A DNA stretch of 64,000 bases from Undibacterium sp. (GTDB lineage Bacteria > Pseudomonadota > Gammaproteobacteria > Burkholderiales > Burkholderiaceae_D), in NCBI RefSeq assembly GCF_030651495.1, contig NZ_JAUSFI010000118.1, forward strand, positions 49,895-113,894, given 5' to 3'. Positions within the stretch are counted from its first letter, which is position 1. The number at the start of each line of letters is the position of its first letter. The position numbers were made by a program, and so were the translations under genes. Positions 44,641 to 56,447 of this stretch are shown here, one piece after another. The notes under the pieces were generated by a model. The model worked only from the letters and a program-made list of their open reading frames with translations, searched no databases and was not told the origin of the DNA.

Positions 44641-46430
44641 TTATCTTCCACTTGTAAAATTGCTAAAAATGCTTCCTGCGGGATTTCAACTGAACCCACT
44701 TGCTTCATACGTTTTTTACCAGCCTTTTGCTTTTCCAGCAACTTACGTTTTCGACTAATATCGCCGCCATAACATTTTGCCAAAACATTTTTCCTCAATG
44801 CCTTAACATTTTCGCGTGAAATAATATTAGCGCCAATGGCAGCCTGAATCGCCACGTCAAACATCTGACGCGGAATCAGTTCACGCATTTTGGCGGCCAC
44901 CGCGCGACCACGGTAATGACTATTGGAACGATGTACAATAATCGCCAGCGCATCTACCTTCTCGCTATTAATGAGCATATCAACTTTAACAACATCGGCA
45001 GAACGATACTCTTTGAACTCGTAATCCATGGAGGCATAACCACGCGAAGTAGATTTTAGCTTATCGAAAAAATCCAATACGATTTCGGCCATAGGCATTT
45101 CGTAAGTCAATTTAACTTGTCGCCCATGATAATTCATATCTAATTGCACACCGCGTTTGGAGGTGCACAAAGTAATGACTGAGCCCACATATTCTTGTGG
45201 CATATACAAATTAACAGTGACAATCGGCTCACGAATTTCTTCTATCTTGGAAGGATCCGGCATTTTTGATGGATTATCCACCAAAATAATACTACCGTCA
45301 GCCATGACAACTTCATAAACCACGGTTGGTGCCGTAGTAATCAAATCCATGTCAAACTCGCGCTCCAGACGCTCCTGCACTATCTCCATATGCAGTAATC
45401 CAAGGAAGCCACAACGAAAGCCAAAGCCCAGCGCTTGTGAAACCTCAGGTTCGTACATCAAGGCGGCATCATTGAGTTTGAGTTTCTCAAGAGAATCACG
45501 CAATGAATCATATTGATTCGCCTCAACTGGAAACAAACCAGCGAAAACTTGTGGCTGCACCTCTTTAAATCCAGGCAACGAAGTTAATGCAGGCTTGCCT
45601 GCATGTGTAACCGTATCGCCGACCTTGGCAGATTTCAATTCCTTGATACCGGCAATAATAAAACCCACTTGACCAGCAGATAATTCACTCCTGGACATAG
45701 ACTTGGGAGTAAACACGCCTACGCTTTCGACTAAGTGTTGAGCGCCGGTAGCCATAAACAATATTTTATCTTTAGGACGCAAAGTACCATTCACGATACG
45801 CACCAGCATTACTACGCCAACATAGTTATCAAACCAAGAATCAACGATCAAGGCTTGGAGTGGCGCTTCAGGATCACCTTTTGGTGGAGGGACTTTAACA
45901 ATTAAAGACTCCAGCACATCCTGAACACCGAGGCCTGTCTTGGCGGAACAATGAACAGCCTCACTGGCATCAATGCCAATGACTTCTTCTATTTCTTGAA
46001 TTGCATTATCAGGGTCAGCGGATGGCAAATCTATTTTATTCAACACGGGTACTACTTCAACGCCTAACTCAATCGCTGTATAGCAGTTGGCAACAGTTTG
46101 CGCCTCCACGCCCTGAGACGCATCAACTACCAGCAATGCCCCCTCACACGCAGATAAAGAACGACTTACTTCATAACTAAAATCTACGTGTCCAGGTGTG
46201 TCGATTAGATTGAGATTATAAATCTGACCATCACGAGACTTGTAGCTTAACGCTGCGGTTTGAGCTTTGATGGTGATGCCGCGCTCACGTTCGATGTCCA
46301 TGGAATCGAGCACTTGCGCCTCCATTTCGCGGTCTGACAAACCGCCACATAACTGGATGATACGATCTGCAAGCGTTGATTTGCCATGGTCAATATGGGC
46401 AATGATCGAAAAATTACGAATGTTATTCAT
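44637..46430 (-). CDS. lepA: Elongation factor 4 (LepA)
   Basis: A 597-residue translational GTPase that acts on stalled or initiating ribosomes. G1 [10 protein letters not shown]3 DTPGHVDFS and G4 NKID are present, with the LepA-specific C-terminal domain ([20 protein letters not shown] and [20 protein letters not shown]). I start at [14 protein letters not shown], which equals the family start. There is no good Shine-Dalgarno sequence. A terminator-like hairpin stands only 24 bp upstream of this ATG. Confidence 0.96.
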   Translation of the reverse strand: MNNIRNFSIIAHIDHGKSTLADRIIQLCGGLSDREMEAQVLDSMDIERERGITIKAQTAALSYKSRDGQIYNLNLIDTPGHVDFSYEVSRSLSACEGALLVVDASQGVEAQTVANCYTAIELGVEVVPVLNKIDLPSADPDNAIQEIEEVIGIDASEAVHCSAKTGLGVQDVLESLIVKVPPPKGDPEAPLQALIVDSWFDNYVGVVMLVRIVNGTLRPKDKILFMATGAQHLVESVGVFTPKSMSRSELSAGQVGFIIAGIKELKSAKVGDTVTHAGKPALTSLPGFKEVQPQVFAGLFPVEANQYDSLRDSLEKLKLNDAALMYEPEVSQALGFGFRCGFLGLLHMEIVQERLEREFDMDLITTAPTVVYEVVMADGSIILVDNPSKMPDPSKIEEIREPIVTVNLYMPQEYVGSVITLCTSKRGVQLDMNYHGRQVKLTYEMPMAEIVLDFFDKLKSTSRGYASMDYEFKEYRSADVVKVDMLINSEKVDALAIIVHRSNSHYRGRAVAAKMRELIPRQMFDVAIQAAIGANIISRENVKALRKNVLAKCYGGDISRKRKLLEKQKAGKKRMKQVGSVEIPQEAFLAILQVEDK

Positions 46431-46453
46431 TAGGGAGACAAAAAACCGATTAC

Positions 46454-46497
46454 AAAAAAGGCGCCCTTGGCCGGGCAAAGATCCCGGGCGAGCGCCT
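46454..46497 (-). terminator. Terminator-like hairpin immediately upstream of lepA
   Basis: On the minus strand GGCGC...GCGCC encloses CCGGG-ATCTTTG-CCCGG and is followed by TTTTTTG. It lies 164 bp after the truA stop and 24 bp before the lepA start. It may end truA transcription, or act as an attenuator in the lepA leader, because little room is left for a promoter downstream of it. Confidence 0.7.
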
Positions 46498-46660
46498 CAA
46501 GTTTGGATTATGCAAAACGCCATTTTACCGGATTTCAGCATCGAAAGCCGATAATTCATATTTTGCGAATGTGACAATAACATATTGCCAACTAAATAAA
46601 TGAAGGATATAACCTTTTATTTACATATATTGCTTTATAGAAAAATCGTATTTCAACATA

Positions 46661-47494
46661 TTACTCATCGAAAACGGATAAAAATTCAGGAAAATTCTGG
46701 GTTGACTTTTGAGGTAAATTCCATTTTTTATCGTATTCTACTTTTGCCAAATACAATCCATCTGGCATAAAGGTAGGTGCGGATAAACTACGATCGCGGT
46801 TTCCAAGAATATTAGCTACCCACTCTGGCTCTTTTTTTCCGGTGCCAACAAATATAAAAGCACCCACTATATTGCGAACCATATGATGCAAGAATGCATT
46901 GGCTCGCAAACTGAAGATAATTAATTCTCCTTGTCGCCTGATTTGAATGTCATACATAAATTTGACTGGAGACTTTGCTTGGCATGATGCAGCCCTAAAC
47001 GCCGAAAAATCATGCTCTCCAATTAAATGCTTCGCCGCCTGGCGCATCCGTTCCACATCTAGTGACCTAAATACCCAACCTGCACGCTGTGACCACATGG
47101 GAGAACGAATTGGATTGTTATATAGTACGTAATGATAAGTACGCGCATATGCACTAAAGCGGGCATGAAAATTATCCTGCGCATCTGGATCTGAAAGCGC
47201 AACTTCTTTTACCCATCGAATGACAATGGATGCTGGCAAGAAAGCATTTACTCCATTCACCCATGAATGCATCGTTCTGTCTAGATGCGTATCAAAATGT
47301 ACAACCTGCTCAATCGCATGAACCCCCGCATCGGTGCGCCCCGCGCAAACGGTAGTGATAGGGGATTTTGCAAATAAACACAGCGCTTTCTCAAGCACAT
47401 CCTGAATCGTCTTCCCATTTGGCTGGGTTTGCCATCCATGCCAACAACTACCATCGTATTGCACACCAATTATGAGACGCTTTATTTCCATCAT
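46661..47494 (-). CDS. truA: tRNA pseudouridine(38-40) synthase TruA
   Basis: A 277-residue enzyme that converts U38-U40 in the tRNA anticodon arm to pseudouridine. The catalytic Asp lies in CAGRTDAGVHAIEQVVHFDT. Other typical segments are GVQYDGSCWHGWQTQ and FLHHMVRNIVGAFIFVGTGK. I start at the adjacent ATGs at 47494/47491, directly before the conserved MEIKRLIIGVQYDG. It lies downstream of fimV with a terminator between. Confidence 0.95.
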   Translation of the reverse strand: MMEIKRLIIGVQYDGSCWHGWQTQPNGKTIQDVLEKALCLFAKSPITTVCAGRTDAGVHAIEQVVHFDTHLDRTMHSWVNGVNAFLPASIVIRWVKEVALSDPDAQDNFHARFSAYARTYHYVLYNNPIRSPMWSQRAGWVFRSLDVERMRQAAKHLIGEHDFSAFRAASCQAKSPVKFMYDIQIRRQGELIIFSLRANAFLHHMVRNIVGAFIFVGTGKKEPEWVANILGNRDRSLSAPTFMPDGLYLAKVEYDKKWNLPQKSTQNFPEFLSVFDE

Positions 47495-47524
47495 CGAATT
47501 TATTGTATTTTTAAAAAAACAAAA

Positions 47525-47550
47525 CGGGCGCAAGCAAATCGCTGCGCCCG
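47525..47550 (-). terminator. Terminator after fimV
   Basis: CGGGCGCA...TGCGCCCG forms an 8-bp GC-rich stem extended by AGC/GCT; the minus strand continues with TTTTG and a T-run. It lies 20 bp after the fimV stop and just before truA. Confidence 0.85.
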
Positions 47551-47570
47551 CCTTTATCGGAAATATGAAA

Positions 47571-50348
47571 TCAGAGCAATTGCGCTAGCATGTTTTGCGC
47601 TTTCTCAATTTGATCTTGAGTTCCACCTTTTAATACTTCATCCAGCAATTCACGCGCCCCCTCTTTATCACCAATTTCTTGATAGGCCACGGCTAAATCG
47701 AGTTTGGTTGCCATCTCAGCGTTATAGTGGGACGCATCCTCATTTACCATCGCGGCAATATCGTCTTTCAACTCCAGAGATCCGAGATCAAGATTAATAC
47801 CCGACAAGTCAAATTCAAAAGCGGAAGGCACTACCGGCAACACATCATCGACCTCAGCAGCAGACTCTTTCGCGTCAACATCGGCAATATACAAATCAGG
47901 AGTCGCTAACACATCGGGAATCGAGGCTGTTTCAAAAGCGATATGATTCAAATCCTCTACAGTCGCACCAATGGACGGCTCAACTATTAATTCAAGATTA
48001 CTTTTATCGTCTCTTAGATGATCATCAGGAGTCGCTGAAACTTCCTCACTAGATCCCAAATCAAAATCAATCATGCCAAAATCGACTACTGGATTTTCCT
48101 CTGGCATTTGTTGAATGCTCAAACTCACGGCCTTATCCGTCTCATCGGGCAGCATAGGAACTACAGGCTCATTAAATGCAGCGGGATTCGGAATATCAAG
48201 ATCAAAATCTAGAGCACCTATGTCCATCATCGATCCGACATCACTATCTTTGACACTGACCACGTCTGGATCAGAGGGTAGTGCATCTTCAGTCAACCCT
48301 GATGCTGTGTCAATAATACTAATTGAATCTAACATATCCTGAGACAAAGAGTTACCCAGCAAAGCCTCAGGCTCAAGATCTTCCAGAGGCTGCGTACTCA
48401 ACCCCAAACCAGAAGTAGCAGAAAGGGTATCTACTTGCGCTTTTCCGCCAGCATATAGTGGATTAGTTGGCTCAAGTGTCACGCCCATTGATGCAGCTTG
48501 TTCCCACTCCTCCCCCTCCCCGCTCGTCATTCCATACAATTCACTTGCCAGACGCTCAAAAGAACGTGGATCTTTACGGTTAAAATAAATTTCGAGCAAT
48601 TTAACACGAACCGCATGTCTATCTGGCTGAGTACGCAAAGCCTCTTTTAAAATTTCTTCAGCTTGTGAGTCTCTGCCATAGGCTATGTAAACATCAGCCT
48701 CTGCAACAGGATCTACCTCATTCGCATCCAACTGACTGGCAGACGGCGCAAAATTTGAATTAAAAACACTATTATTGGTATCAACACTCTGCCCTCCAGT
48801 TGAGCCGAACATTGAGTTCGCTTTCATGCTCGAACCAGTCAAAACGCTATCATCAAATTGTTGTGTTTTTTTCTTGCGGCGGCTAGAAAATAAGCCATAT
48901 CCGCCTAACAGCGCCAAAACTAAGGTGCCAGGCCACAAGAAATCACTCAAGCCATCATACCAATTTGACTCTGGAACTGGTGGCGGAGCAACTTTGCGCT
49001 TCGCCGGAGCACTAACCACTACGGCTGTCGAGGCAGGCGCAGCCGATGCTGAGGTACTCTGTACTGTAGCACTTGCCACGCTAGCAGGAATTGCTGAAGC
49101 GGAAATCGACGCAGAAGATGATGCAAGTTTAGTGGATGCAGCGAACTGTTTTTCAGCTAAATCCTTATTTTTCACTTCAAGAATTTTTTGCAGATCCCCA
49201 ACATTTTTTTCCAATTCTTTGACTCTGGCGTTGGCATCAGCAACCGCCTTATCCTTGGCAAGTCTATCCTCCTCAACCAGTACATTGCCGGCAACTGACT
49301 TGGCCGAAGCATTAGGAGTCGCTTTGGACAACTTCAATTTATCTAAAGCCTCATTAGTCGCTGTCGGCACCTCTTTGACCTTGGCCGTAATGGACCCACT
49401 GACTGTCTGCTTATTCACTACAGTCTTTTGAGCAGGTGCGTCTACCACCTGCCCCGCCAGCTTATTTCTATAAGAAGCAAAGTCTGTGGCATGTGCCAAG
49501 ACGATAGCGTGCGGTTCAATTCCGGCGCTTGCACGGCTCGTATCAGCATCTGGAATCGATAATATTTGCCCTGATTTCAAGCGATTCATGTTACTGCCAG
49601 AAAATGCCTGAGGATTAGCCTTGTACATACTAACCAACATTTGATCCAGCGAGACACCGTCACTCTTATACTCACCAGCAATTTTACTTAGCGTGTCACC
49701 GCGCTTGACCTGGTAATCTCCCGAAATTTTGATATTTTTATTTATCTCAGGAGTTTTCACTGTCACTCTTTTTTGAGGCAGTGGCGCTGGTGATGCTAGA
49801 TTGGAATTGGGACTGGGACTAACCAGCTGTTTAGCTGGTGCAGAAACGGTCGAAGATGAACTTGATGAGTTAGGTATTGCGATATTTACAGGATTAGCCA
49901 CTTGCGCAGACTGGCTATTCCTTAATTCTGCAGGATCAAGCAAAAACGTATATTCACGCAACAGTTTTCCATTGTTTGAATTCATTTCGAGCAACAAATC
50001 AACGAAAGGTTCGTTCATTGCCTGAGTTGAAGTCACCCTAATAACGTATCCGGCACCACGTGACTCAACAACAAAACGTAGCGAAAACAATGCAGGATTA
50101 AAATCTATATTCGATTGACGAAAAGCTTCAGCGGTCGCCAGCTTAGGTACCAAAGACGCAATTTCATCTTTATCTGGCGACGTAAGTTCAATCTCAGCCC
50201 TTAACGGCTGCCCCAGAGCGGAAAGCACAGTAAGTTTACCAAGACCAGTAGCATTGGCATTGGATAACAATAAAAGCGATGAGGCGACTGCCACACCCAA
50301 CACCTTGCGTCCTAGTGAACTTATTGGTAAACGTTTATAGTTATGCAT
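47571..50348 (-). CDS. fimV: FimV/HubP-family polar peptidoglycan-binding protein
   Basis: A 925-residue membrane protein. It has an N-terminal signal region, the FimV N-terminal domain (LGKLTVLSALGQPLRAEIEL), a LysM motif (YQVKRGDTLSKIAGEY, about 215-270), an Ala/Ser-rich coiled-coil stretch, one transmembrane helix (FLWPGTLVLALLGGYGLFSS, about 480), a long acidic cytoplasmic region and a C-terminal TPR-like FimV domain (LDLAVAYQEIGDKEGARELL). Homologues mark the cell pole and control type IV pilus and flagellar placement. Its location between asd and truA is standard. Confidence 0.9.
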   Translation of the reverse strand: MHNYKRLPISSLGRKVLGVAVASSLLLLSNANATGLGKLTVLSALGQPLRAEIELTSPDKDEIASLVPKLATAEAFRQSNIDFNPALFSLRFVVESRGAGYVIRVTSTQAMNEPFVDLLLEMNSNNGKLLREYTFLLDPAELRNSQSAQVANPVNIAIPNSSSSSSTVSAPAKQLVSPSPNSNLASPAPLPQKRVTVKTPEINKNIKISGDYQVKRGDTLSKIAGEYKSDGVSLDQMLVSMYKANPQAFSGSNMNRLKSGQILSIPDADTSRASAGIEPHAIVLAHATDFASYRNKLAGQVVDAPAQKTVVNKQTVSGSITAKVKEVPTATNEALDKLKLSKATPNASAKSVAGNVLVEEDRLAKDKAVADANARVKELEKNVGDLQKILEVKNKDLAEKQFAASTKLASSSASISASAIPASVASATVQSTSASAAPASTAVVVSAPAKRKVAPPPVPESNWYDGLSDFLWPGTLVLALLGGYGLFSSRRKKKTQQFDDSVLTGSSMKANSMFGSTGGQSVDTNNSVFNSNFAPSASQLDANEVDPVAEADVYIAYGRDSQAEEILKEALRTQPDRHAVRVKLLEIYFNRKDPRSFERLASELYGMTSGEGEEWEQAASMGVTLEPTNPLYAGGKAQVDTLSATSGLGLSTQPLEDLEPEALLGNSLSQDMLDSISIIDTASGLTEDALPSDPDVVSVKDSDVGSMMDIGALDFDLDIPNPAAFNEPVVPMLPDETDKAVSLSIQQMPEENPVVDFGMIDFDLGSSEEVSATPDDHLRDDKSNLELIVEPSIGATVEDLNHIAFETASIPDVLATPDLYIADVDAKESAAEVDDVLPVVPSAFEFDLSGINLDLGSLELKDDIAAMVNEDASHYNAEMATKLDLAVAYQEIGDKEGARELLDEVLKGGTQDQIEKAQNMLAQLL

Positions 50349-50585
50349 TTTTTAGGATATTTTTTGGAATTTTGGCAATTACAGTTTAGCGACAGCAATT
50401 TCATCAATTACTACTAGAAGGCATCTTATTGTCTCAAGATAACATTACAAACTCTGCCTTGCAAGCTTAACGTCATTTGCAACTATGGTAAATACATTAA
50501 GATACTAAATAGTATCCTTGAGGCATAAATCGTTGTTGCGGTTTAACAATCCAATAATACAAGAAGCAATTGAGAACTACAAAAC

Positions 50586-50613
50586 AAAAAGGAGTGAAAA
50601 ATCACTCCTTTTT
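50586..50613 (-). terminator. Terminator after asd
   Basis: AAAAAGGAGTGA-AAAA-TCACTCCTTTTT is a perfect 12-bp stem with a T-run. It lies 35 bp past the asd stop, so fimV must have its own promoter in 50349-50585. Confidence 0.9.
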
Positions 50614-50647
50614 GTAAGTAATGTAACTGCAATGTGAACTGTGATTT

Positions 50648-51778
50648 TTAGTCTGCAATTAATATCCGCAACATACGACGCAGTGGTTCTGCCGCCCCCC
50701 ACAACAACTGATCGCCCACAGTAAATGCTGACAAATAGTCGTTACCCATTTGCATTTTGCGCAAGCGACCCACTGGAATAAGCAGACTGCCAGTAACTGC
50801 AGCCGGAGTCAAATCACGCATAGAAGCTTCACGGTTGTTTGGCACTACTTTTACCCATTGATTATTCTGCGCAATGATGTCATTAATTTCGTCAAGCGGA
50901 ACATCTTTTCTTAGCTTGATAGTCAGCGCCTGTGAATGACAGCGCATTGCGCCAACACGTATGCACAGGCCGTCTACAGGGATTGACTGGCTACCGAACG
51001 CTTCGCCTTTACCTAGAATTTTATTGGTTTCTGCGCCGGCTTTCCATTCCTCTTTGGAAACACCGTTATTCATATCCTTATCGATCCACGGAATTAAATT
51101 GCCTGCCAATGGCACACCAAACTGCTTGGTCTCATCAGCATTAAAGGCGTGTTGCTTGGCCAGCACTTTACGATCAATTTCCAAAATAGCTGCGGCAGGA
51201 TTATCCAACAGAGATTTAACTTCCGCATTGATGGCGCCGAACTGGGTCAATAATTCACGCATGTGCTGCGCGCCGCCACCGGATGCCGCCTGATAAGTCA
51301 TAGAGGAAATCCAATCCACTAGATTATGCTGAAACAAGCCGCCCAACCCCATCAGCATGCACGACACAGTGCAATTCCCACCAATGTAATTCTTTATTCC
51401 ACGATGCAAAGCCGACTTGATCACGTCCAGATTGACAGGGTCAAGCACGATGACAGCGTCATTCTCCATGCGCAAGCTCGAAGCCGCATCTATCCAGTAG
51501 CCATTCCAACCAGACGCACGCAGTTTCGGGAAAATCTCCGTCGTGTAATCGCCACCTTGGCAAGTAATAATAATGTCGCACTTCTTCAATGCATCAATAT
51601 CATTTGCGTCTTTTAATGTTTTTTCATTTTTCGCCATTACAGGAGCAATGCCACCTGTATTCGATGTTGAAAAAAACACGGGTTCAATATGAGAAAAATC
51701 ATCCTCTTCCTGCATGCGCTGCATCAGGACAGAACCCACCATTCCACGCCAACCTACCAAACCAACTAGTTTCATCAT
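50648..51778 (-). CDS. asd: Aspartate-semialdehyde dehydrogenase
   Basis: A 376-residue NADPH-dependent enzyme making aspartate semialdehyde for lysine, methionine, threonine and cell-wall diaminopimelate. The Rossmann start [18 protein letters not shown] and the active-site Cys in [12 protein letters not shown] are intact; this is the Gram-negative-type enzyme. Two ATGs are adjacent at 51778 and 51775, with GGGAAAG directly before. It follows leuB by 48 bp and ends the leu operon. Confidence 0.95.
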   Translation of the reverse strand: MMKLVGLVGWRGMVGSVLMQRMQEEDDFSHIEPVFFSTSNTGGIAPVMAKNEKTLKDANDIDALKKCDIIITCQGGDYTTEIFPKLRASGWNGYWIDAASSLRMENDAVIVLDPVNLDVIKSALHRGIKNYIGGNCTVSCMLMGLGGLFQHNLVDWISSMTYQAASGGGAQHMRELLTQFGAINAEVKSLLDNPAAAILEIDRKVLAKQHAFNADETKQFGVPLAGNLIPWIDKDMNNGVSKEEWKAGAETNKILGKGEAFGSQSIPVDGLCIRVGAMRCHSQALTIKLRKDVPLDEINDIIAQNNQWVKVVPNNREASMRDLTPAAVTGSLLIPVGRLRKMQMGNDYLSAFTVGDQLLWGAAEPLRRMLRILIAD

Positions 51779-51826
51779 CTTTCCCTAAAATTTGCAGTGT
51801 CAACTGCGGATTACACAACGATACAA

Positions 51827-52897
51827 TTACGCCAAGGCCTGGATAACTGCTGCACCCATTTCAACAGTACCGACCTTGTTGGTACCTGCTTCATATATAT
51901 CCGGCGTGCGCAAACCTTGCGCCAATACTTTTTTGACAGCATTTTCGATACGATCAGCCTGCTCTGCTTTACCGAGTGAATAGCGCAACATCATGGCGGC
52001 AGACAAAATCGTTGCCAAAGGGTTCGCAACACCCTTACCCGCGATGTCTGGCGCAGAACCATGCGAAGGCTCATACAAACCTTTGTTATTTGCGTCCAGC
52101 GAAGCAGATGGCAGCATGCCGATAGAGCCAGTCAACATGGCCGCGGCATCGGATAGAATATCGCCAAACATATTACCGGTAACAATAACATCAAATTTCT
52201 TCGGAGCACGTACCAGTTGCATGGCAGCATTATCGACGTACATATGATCAAGCGCGACATCTGGATATTCTTTGTGAACATCTGTGATGATGTCTTTCCA
52301 GAACTGGAAAGTCTCCAGCACATTGGCTTTATCGACACTGGTCAAACGTTTGTCACGTTTCTGTGCAGCCTGAAAAGCCACATGAGCGATACGACGAATT
52401 TCGCCCTCAGCGTAACGCATCGTATCAAAACCTTCACGCTGCCCCTTGAAAGGACCATCAGGACAAATACGGACACCACGAGGCTGCCCAAAATAAATGT
52501 CACCAGTCAATTCGCGGATGATCAGTATATCTAAACCAGACACCACTTCAGGCTTAAGCGTAGAGGCGCCAGCCAACTCTGGGTATAAAATTGCAGGGCG
52601 GAGATTGGCAAACAAATTGAGATTTTTTCGCAAACCAAGAATCGCCTGCTCCGGACGCAAAGCACGTTCAAGCGTATCGTATTTCCAGTCACCAACCGAG
52701 CCAAATAAAATCGCATCAGCTTCTTGCGCCAGCTTGAGGGTGGCATCAGGCAAAGGATGCCCACTCGCTTCATAGCCCGCACCGCCGACAGGCGCTGTTT
52801 CCATCTCAAAGGACTCGCCCAAGGCGCTCAATACCTTAACAGCTTGTTCGACGATTTCAGGACCAATGCCATCACCGGGCAAAATTGCAATTTTCAT
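51827..52897 (-). CDS. leuB: 3-isopropylmalate dehydrogenase LeuB
   Basis: A 356-residue NAD-dependent enzyme that oxidatively decarboxylates 3-isopropylmalate in leucine synthesis. Typical segments: [26 protein letters not shown] region, [14 protein letters not shown], the metal-binding [19 protein letters not shown] and [18 protein letters not shown]. It lies 27 bp after leuD. Confidence 0.96.
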   Translation of the reverse strand: MKIAILPGDGIGPEIVEQAVKVLSALGESFEMETAPVGGAGYEASGHPLPDATLKLAQEADAILFGSVGDWKYDTLERALRPEQAILGLRKNLNLFANLRPAILYPELAGASTLKPEVVSGLDILIIRELTGDIYFGQPRGVRICPDGPFKGQREGFDTMRYAEGEIRRIAHVAFQAAQKRDKRLTSVDKANVLETFQFWKDIITDVHKEYPDVALDHMYVDNAAMQLVRAPKKFDVIVTGNMFGDILSDAAAMLTGSIGMLPSASLDANNKGLYEPSHGSAPDIAGKGVANPLATILSAAMMLRYSLGKAEQADRIENAVKKVLAQGLRTPDIYEAGTNKVGTVEMGAAVIQALA

Positions 52898-52924
52898 GTT
52901 TTTGTCAAATCAAATAAAATCAAA

Positions 52925-53575
52925 TTAAATAGCGTTCGTCAACCATGGTTGTGCAGCGATATGTTGCTCTTCAAAGGCGCGAATCTTGTCTGCCTGACGC
53001 AAGGTCAAGCCGATATCATCCAAGCCATTAAGCAAACAATATTTGCGAAACACGTCCACTTCAAACGGGTAGCTGACGCTGCCATTGGAAGTAGTGACGA
53101 TCTGTTTCTCCAAATCGACAATCAAACGATACCCCGGGAAAGCCTTAACTTCATTAAACAAATGATCGATTTGCTGTTCGGACAAAACAATCGGAAGCAA
53201 GCCATTCTTGAAGCAATTATTGAAAAAAATATCGGCAAAACTAGGTGCGATCACGGCACGAAAACCATATTGATCCAACGCCCAAGGCGCATGTTCGCGT
53301 GAAGAGCCGCAACCGAAATTTTTACGTGTCAACAAAATCGAGGCACCCTGATAACGTGCCTGATTCAAGACAAAATCTGGATTCAGCGGACGCTTGCTAT
53401 TATCAATGCCGGGTTCACCGTGATCCAGATAACGCCACTCATCAAACAGATTAGGGCCAAAACCGCTACGTTGTATCGATTTCAAAAATTGTTTAGGAAT
53501 AATAGCGTCCGTGTCAACATTCGCCCTGTCCATTGGCGCGACCAAGCCATCGAGTATGGTAAATTTTTCCATCAT
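52925..53575 (-). CDS. leuD: 3-isopropylmalate dehydratase small subunit LeuD
   Basis: A 216-residue swivel subunit that pairs with LeuC to isomerise 2- to 3-isopropylmalate. The signature [20 protein letters not shown] and [10 protein letters not shown] are present. The start (53575 or 53572) overlaps the stop of the small entericidin-like gene (TAATG), so its translation is coupled to it. Confidence 0.95.
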   Translation of the reverse strand: MMEKFTILDGLVAPMDRANVDTDAIIPKQFLKSIQRSGFGPNLFDEWRYLDHGEPGIDNSKRPLNPDFVLNQARYQGASILLTRKNFGCGSSREHAPWALDQYGFRAVIAPSFADIFFNNCFKNGLLPIVLSEQQIDHLFNEVKAFPGYRLIVDLEKQIVTTSNGSVSYPFEVDVFRKYCLLNGLDDIGLTLRQADKIRAFEEQHIAAQPWLTNAI

Positions 53576-53697
53576 TATTTCTTTCCCGCACCTTCAAGCG
53601 ATTCACCAACTTTTTTAACATCCTGGCCGAAACCGTGCACTGTATTACAAGCAGCCAAAACCAAGACGCAAAAAGCAAGCGTAAATAATTTTTTCAT
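53575..53697 (-). CDS. Entericidin A/B family small lipoprotein
   Basis: A 40-residue lipoprotein: basic start [17 protein letters not shown] with lipobox LAAC, then a short mature part ([20 protein letters not shown]). The amphipathic [13 protein letters not shown] tail is the entericidin pattern. In E. coli, entericidins A and B act as an antitoxin/toxin pair linked to programmed cell lysis. Here a single copy lies between leuC and leuD, an arrangement I recognise from Burkholderiales. The start lies 19 bp after the leuC stop, and its stop overlaps leuD. Confidence 0.88.
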   Translation of the reverse strand: MKKLFTLAFCVLVLAACNTVHGFGQDVKKVGESLEGAGKK

Positions 53698-53716
53698 ATC
53701 AATTCCAAGAAAAAAA

Positions 53717-55120
53717 TTAGCGCAAAGCGCGAACATCAACAAAATGACCTGCGATGCCAGCTGCAGCCGCCATCGCAGGAGATACCAAGTGAGTCCGACC
53801 ACCCTGCCCCTGACGACCTTCAAAATTACGATTCGATGTAGAGGCGCACCGTTCACCTGGCTCAAGTCTGTCGGCGTTCATCGCTAAACACATCGAACAC
53901 CCTGGCTCACGCCACTCAAAACCGGCATCGCGAAAAATCTGATCCAATCCTTCACGCTCTGCCTGATCCTTCACCAAACCTGAGCCGGGCACCACCATCG
54001 CCAATTTAACATTGGAAGCGCGAAATTTACCGCGCACTACCGCGGCTGCGGCACGTAAATCCTCAATCCGAGAATTGGTACATGAACCGATAAATACTTT
54101 ATCGATACGAATATCTTCAATTGCCGTGTTGGGTTTTAAAGCCATGTAAGCCAGTGCTTTTTCCATGGCATCACGCTTAACAGGATCTTTCTCCTGATCT
54201 GGATCGGGTACGCGGCTATCAATAGAGACCACCATTTCCGGTGATGTACCCCAAGTGACTTGCGGCTTAACATCTGCCGCGTTTAACGTAACGACCATAT
54301 CAAACTTAGCGCCGGCATCGGTGTGCAAAGTGCGCCAATATTCGACTGCCCTGTCCCAATGTGGACCAACAGGTGAAAATGGACGCCCCTTGACGTAATC
54401 GATCGTAGTTTGATCTGCCGCTACCATGCCTGCGCGCGCACCAGCTTCAATCGCCATATTGCATACTGTCATGCGCCCTTCCATCGACAAACTGCGGATA
54501 GTCGATCCGGCAAATTCAATCGCATAGCCAGTACCGCCCGCCGTACCGATTTTTCCGATAATGGCAAGTACGATGTCTTTGGCAGTCACGCCTAACGGCA
54601 TCGCACCATCGACCTGAACCAACATCGATTTAGATTTTTTAGCGATCAGCGTTTGGGTGGCAAGCACATGTTCAACCTCGGAGGTGCCGATACCATGCGC
54701 CAAACAGGCAAACGCGCCATGAGTGGACGTATGCGAATCGCCGCACACCACGGTCATGCCAGGCAAAGTTGCACCCTGCTCAGGTCCGATGACATGCACG
54801 ATGCCCTGACGCTTGTCGTTCATGCCGAAGTAAGTCAGGTCATATTTCTTTGCATTGGCATCCAAGGTTTCTACCTGCAGGCGCGAGGTAGGGTCATCAA
54901 TGCCATTAATACGATTGGTGGTCGGAACATTGTGATCGGCCACCATCAAATTTGCCGACAACCGCCAAGGTTGACGACCAGCCAATCTCAAGCCTTCAAA
55001 TGCTTGCGGACTGGTCACTTCGTGTAGTAAATGGCGATCAATATATAAGATGGCGGTGCCATCTTCGTCCGCATGGACGATGTGGGATTCCCAAAGTTTG
55101 TCATAAAGCGTTTTAAGCAT
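53717..55120 (-). CDS. leuC: 3-isopropylmalate dehydratase large subunit LeuC
   Basis: A 467-residue aconitase-family enzyme. The 4Fe-4S cysteines are in [17 protein letters not shown] and [20 protein letters not shown] and [20 protein letters not shown] are typical. It is the first gene of leuC-entericidin-leuD-leuB-asd. The ~250 bp upstream should hold the promoter; I see no clear leader peptide rich in leucine codons there. Confidence 0.96.
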   Translation of the reverse strand: MLKTLYDKLWESHIVHADEDGTAILYIDRHLLHEVTSPQAFEGLRLAGRQPWRLSANLMVADHNVPTTNRINGIDDPTSRLQVETLDANAKKYDLTYFGMNDKRQGIVHVIGPEQGATLPGMTVVCGDSHTSTHGAFACLAHGIGTSEVEHVLATQTLIAKKSKSMLVQVDGAMPLGVTAKDIVLAIIGKIGTAGGTGYAIEFAGSTIRSLSMEGRMTVCNMAIEAGARAGMVAADQTTIDYVKGRPFSPVGPHWDRAVEYWRTLHTDAGAKFDMVVTLNAADVKPQVTWGTSPEMVVSIDSRVPDPDQEKDPVKRDAMEKALAYMALKPNTAIEDIRIDKVFIGSCTNSRIEDLRAAAAVVRGKFRASNVKLAMVVPGSGLVKDQAEREGLDQIFRDAGFEWREPGCSMCLAMNADRLEPGERCASTSNRNFEGRQGQGGRTHLVSPAMAAAAGIAGHFVDVRALR

Positions 55121-55367
55121 GATCTGATGTCTGAAAAATGGAATAAATCGTTAAGCGTAAAAACTTCGTTAGCTCTTGATTATGCCACAATTGTGCAATG
55201 CAGAACCGCACAAACACATCATTTTAAGGTCAGTAACGCTCAATATAAAACCGTGAAAAATATATTAAATACAAAATTTTCGAGAGAAAACGAAAGTTAA
55301 GTAAGGTTTTTCCAATTTATATTCTGTTTAATATTGGCAATACCACTACCTGATTCAAGCATTTAAA

Positions 55368-56447
55368 TTAAGCCACGACAACATCGGCACATTGCGCGCG
55401 ATGCCGCAATGCATGATCCATTAATACCAATGCCAGCATGGCTTCAGCAATTGGCGTTGCCCGGATACCGACACAGGGGTCATGACGTCCGAAAGTTTCT
55501 ACCATAACAGGATTGCCATCTTTATCGATAGAGCGACGCGGGGTGCGGATTGACGAAGTCGGCTTAATGGCAATAGAAACCGTAATATCCTGACCGGTAG
55601 AAATTCCACCCAGCACACCGCCAGCATTATTGCCAATAAACCCCTCTGGCGTCAGTTCATCGCCATGCTCTGAACCACGCTGAGCGACAGATTTAAAACC
55701 CGCGCCAATTTCCACGCCTTTCACCGCATTAATACCCATCATGGCATACGCAATTTCTGCATCTAATTTGTCGTAGATAGGCTCACCCAAACCCACCGGA
55801 ACGTGACTCGCCACCACATCAATACGCGCACCAATGGAGTCGCCATCCCTGCGCAAAGCGTCCATGTAATTTTCTAATTGAGCGATCAAAACCGGATCAT
55901 TGGTCGGCGCAAAAAAGGGATTCTGCGACACATAATCCCAGGAATCAAAAGGAATAAGAATGTCACCCAACTGGCTCATGCATCCTTTGAACACGGTTCC
56001 GTATTGTTGATGCAACCATTTTTTGGCAATAGCCGCAGCACCGACCACAGGCGCGGTCAAGCGGGCAGAAGAACGGCCGCCGCCACGCGGATCACGAATG
56101 CCATATTTATGCCAATACGTGTAATCGGCATGACCGGGGCGAAAAGTCTCTGTAATATTTCCATAATCCTTGCTGCGCTGATCTTCATTGCGGATTAACA
56201 AGGCTATCGGTGTACCGGTGGTTTTCCCTTGATACACCCCTGACAAAATCTCTACGGTGTCGGACTCCTGACGCTGTGTGACATGTCGTGAAGTTCCGGG
56301 CTTTCGTCGATCAAGCTCAGGCTGGATATCAGATTCGGACAACAACAGACCCGGTGGACAACCGTCTATCACACAACCGATTGCCGGTCCATGTGACTCT
56401 CCGAAGGTCGTCACTGCAAACAAGCTTCCAAAAGTATTACCAGACAT
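55368..56447 (-). CDS. aroC: Chorismate synthase AroC
   Basis: A 359-residue FMN-dependent enzyme that converts EPSP to chorismate, the last step of the shikimate pathway. The signatures [38 protein letters not shown] and [20 protein letters not shown] are intact, and so is the C-terminal [20 protein letters not shown]. It stands alone between the leu operon and the c-di-GMP regulator gene. Confidence 0.95.
   Translation of the reverse strand: MSGNTFGSLFAVTTFGESHGPAIGCVIDGCPPGLLLSESDIQPELDRRKPGTSRHVTQRQESDTVEILSGVYQGKTTGTPIALLIRNEDQRSKDYGNITETFRPGHADYTYWHKYGIRDPRGGGRSSARLTAPVVGAAAIAKKWLHQQYGTVFKGCMSQLGDILIPFDSWDYVSQNPFFAPTNDPVLIAQLENYMDALRRDGDSIGARIDVVASHVPVGLGEPIYDKLDAEIAYAMMGINAVKGVEIGAGFKSVAQRGSEHGDELTPEGFIGNNAGGVLGGISTGQDITVSIAIKPTSSIRTPRRSIDKDGNPVMVETFGRHDPCVGIRATPIAEAMLALVLMDHALRHRAQCADVVVA

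Noticed and set aside
48775..49431. 218-residue plus-strand frame inside fimV
   Set aside because: Antisense to the Ala/Ser-rich part of fimV; low-complexity text without independent support.
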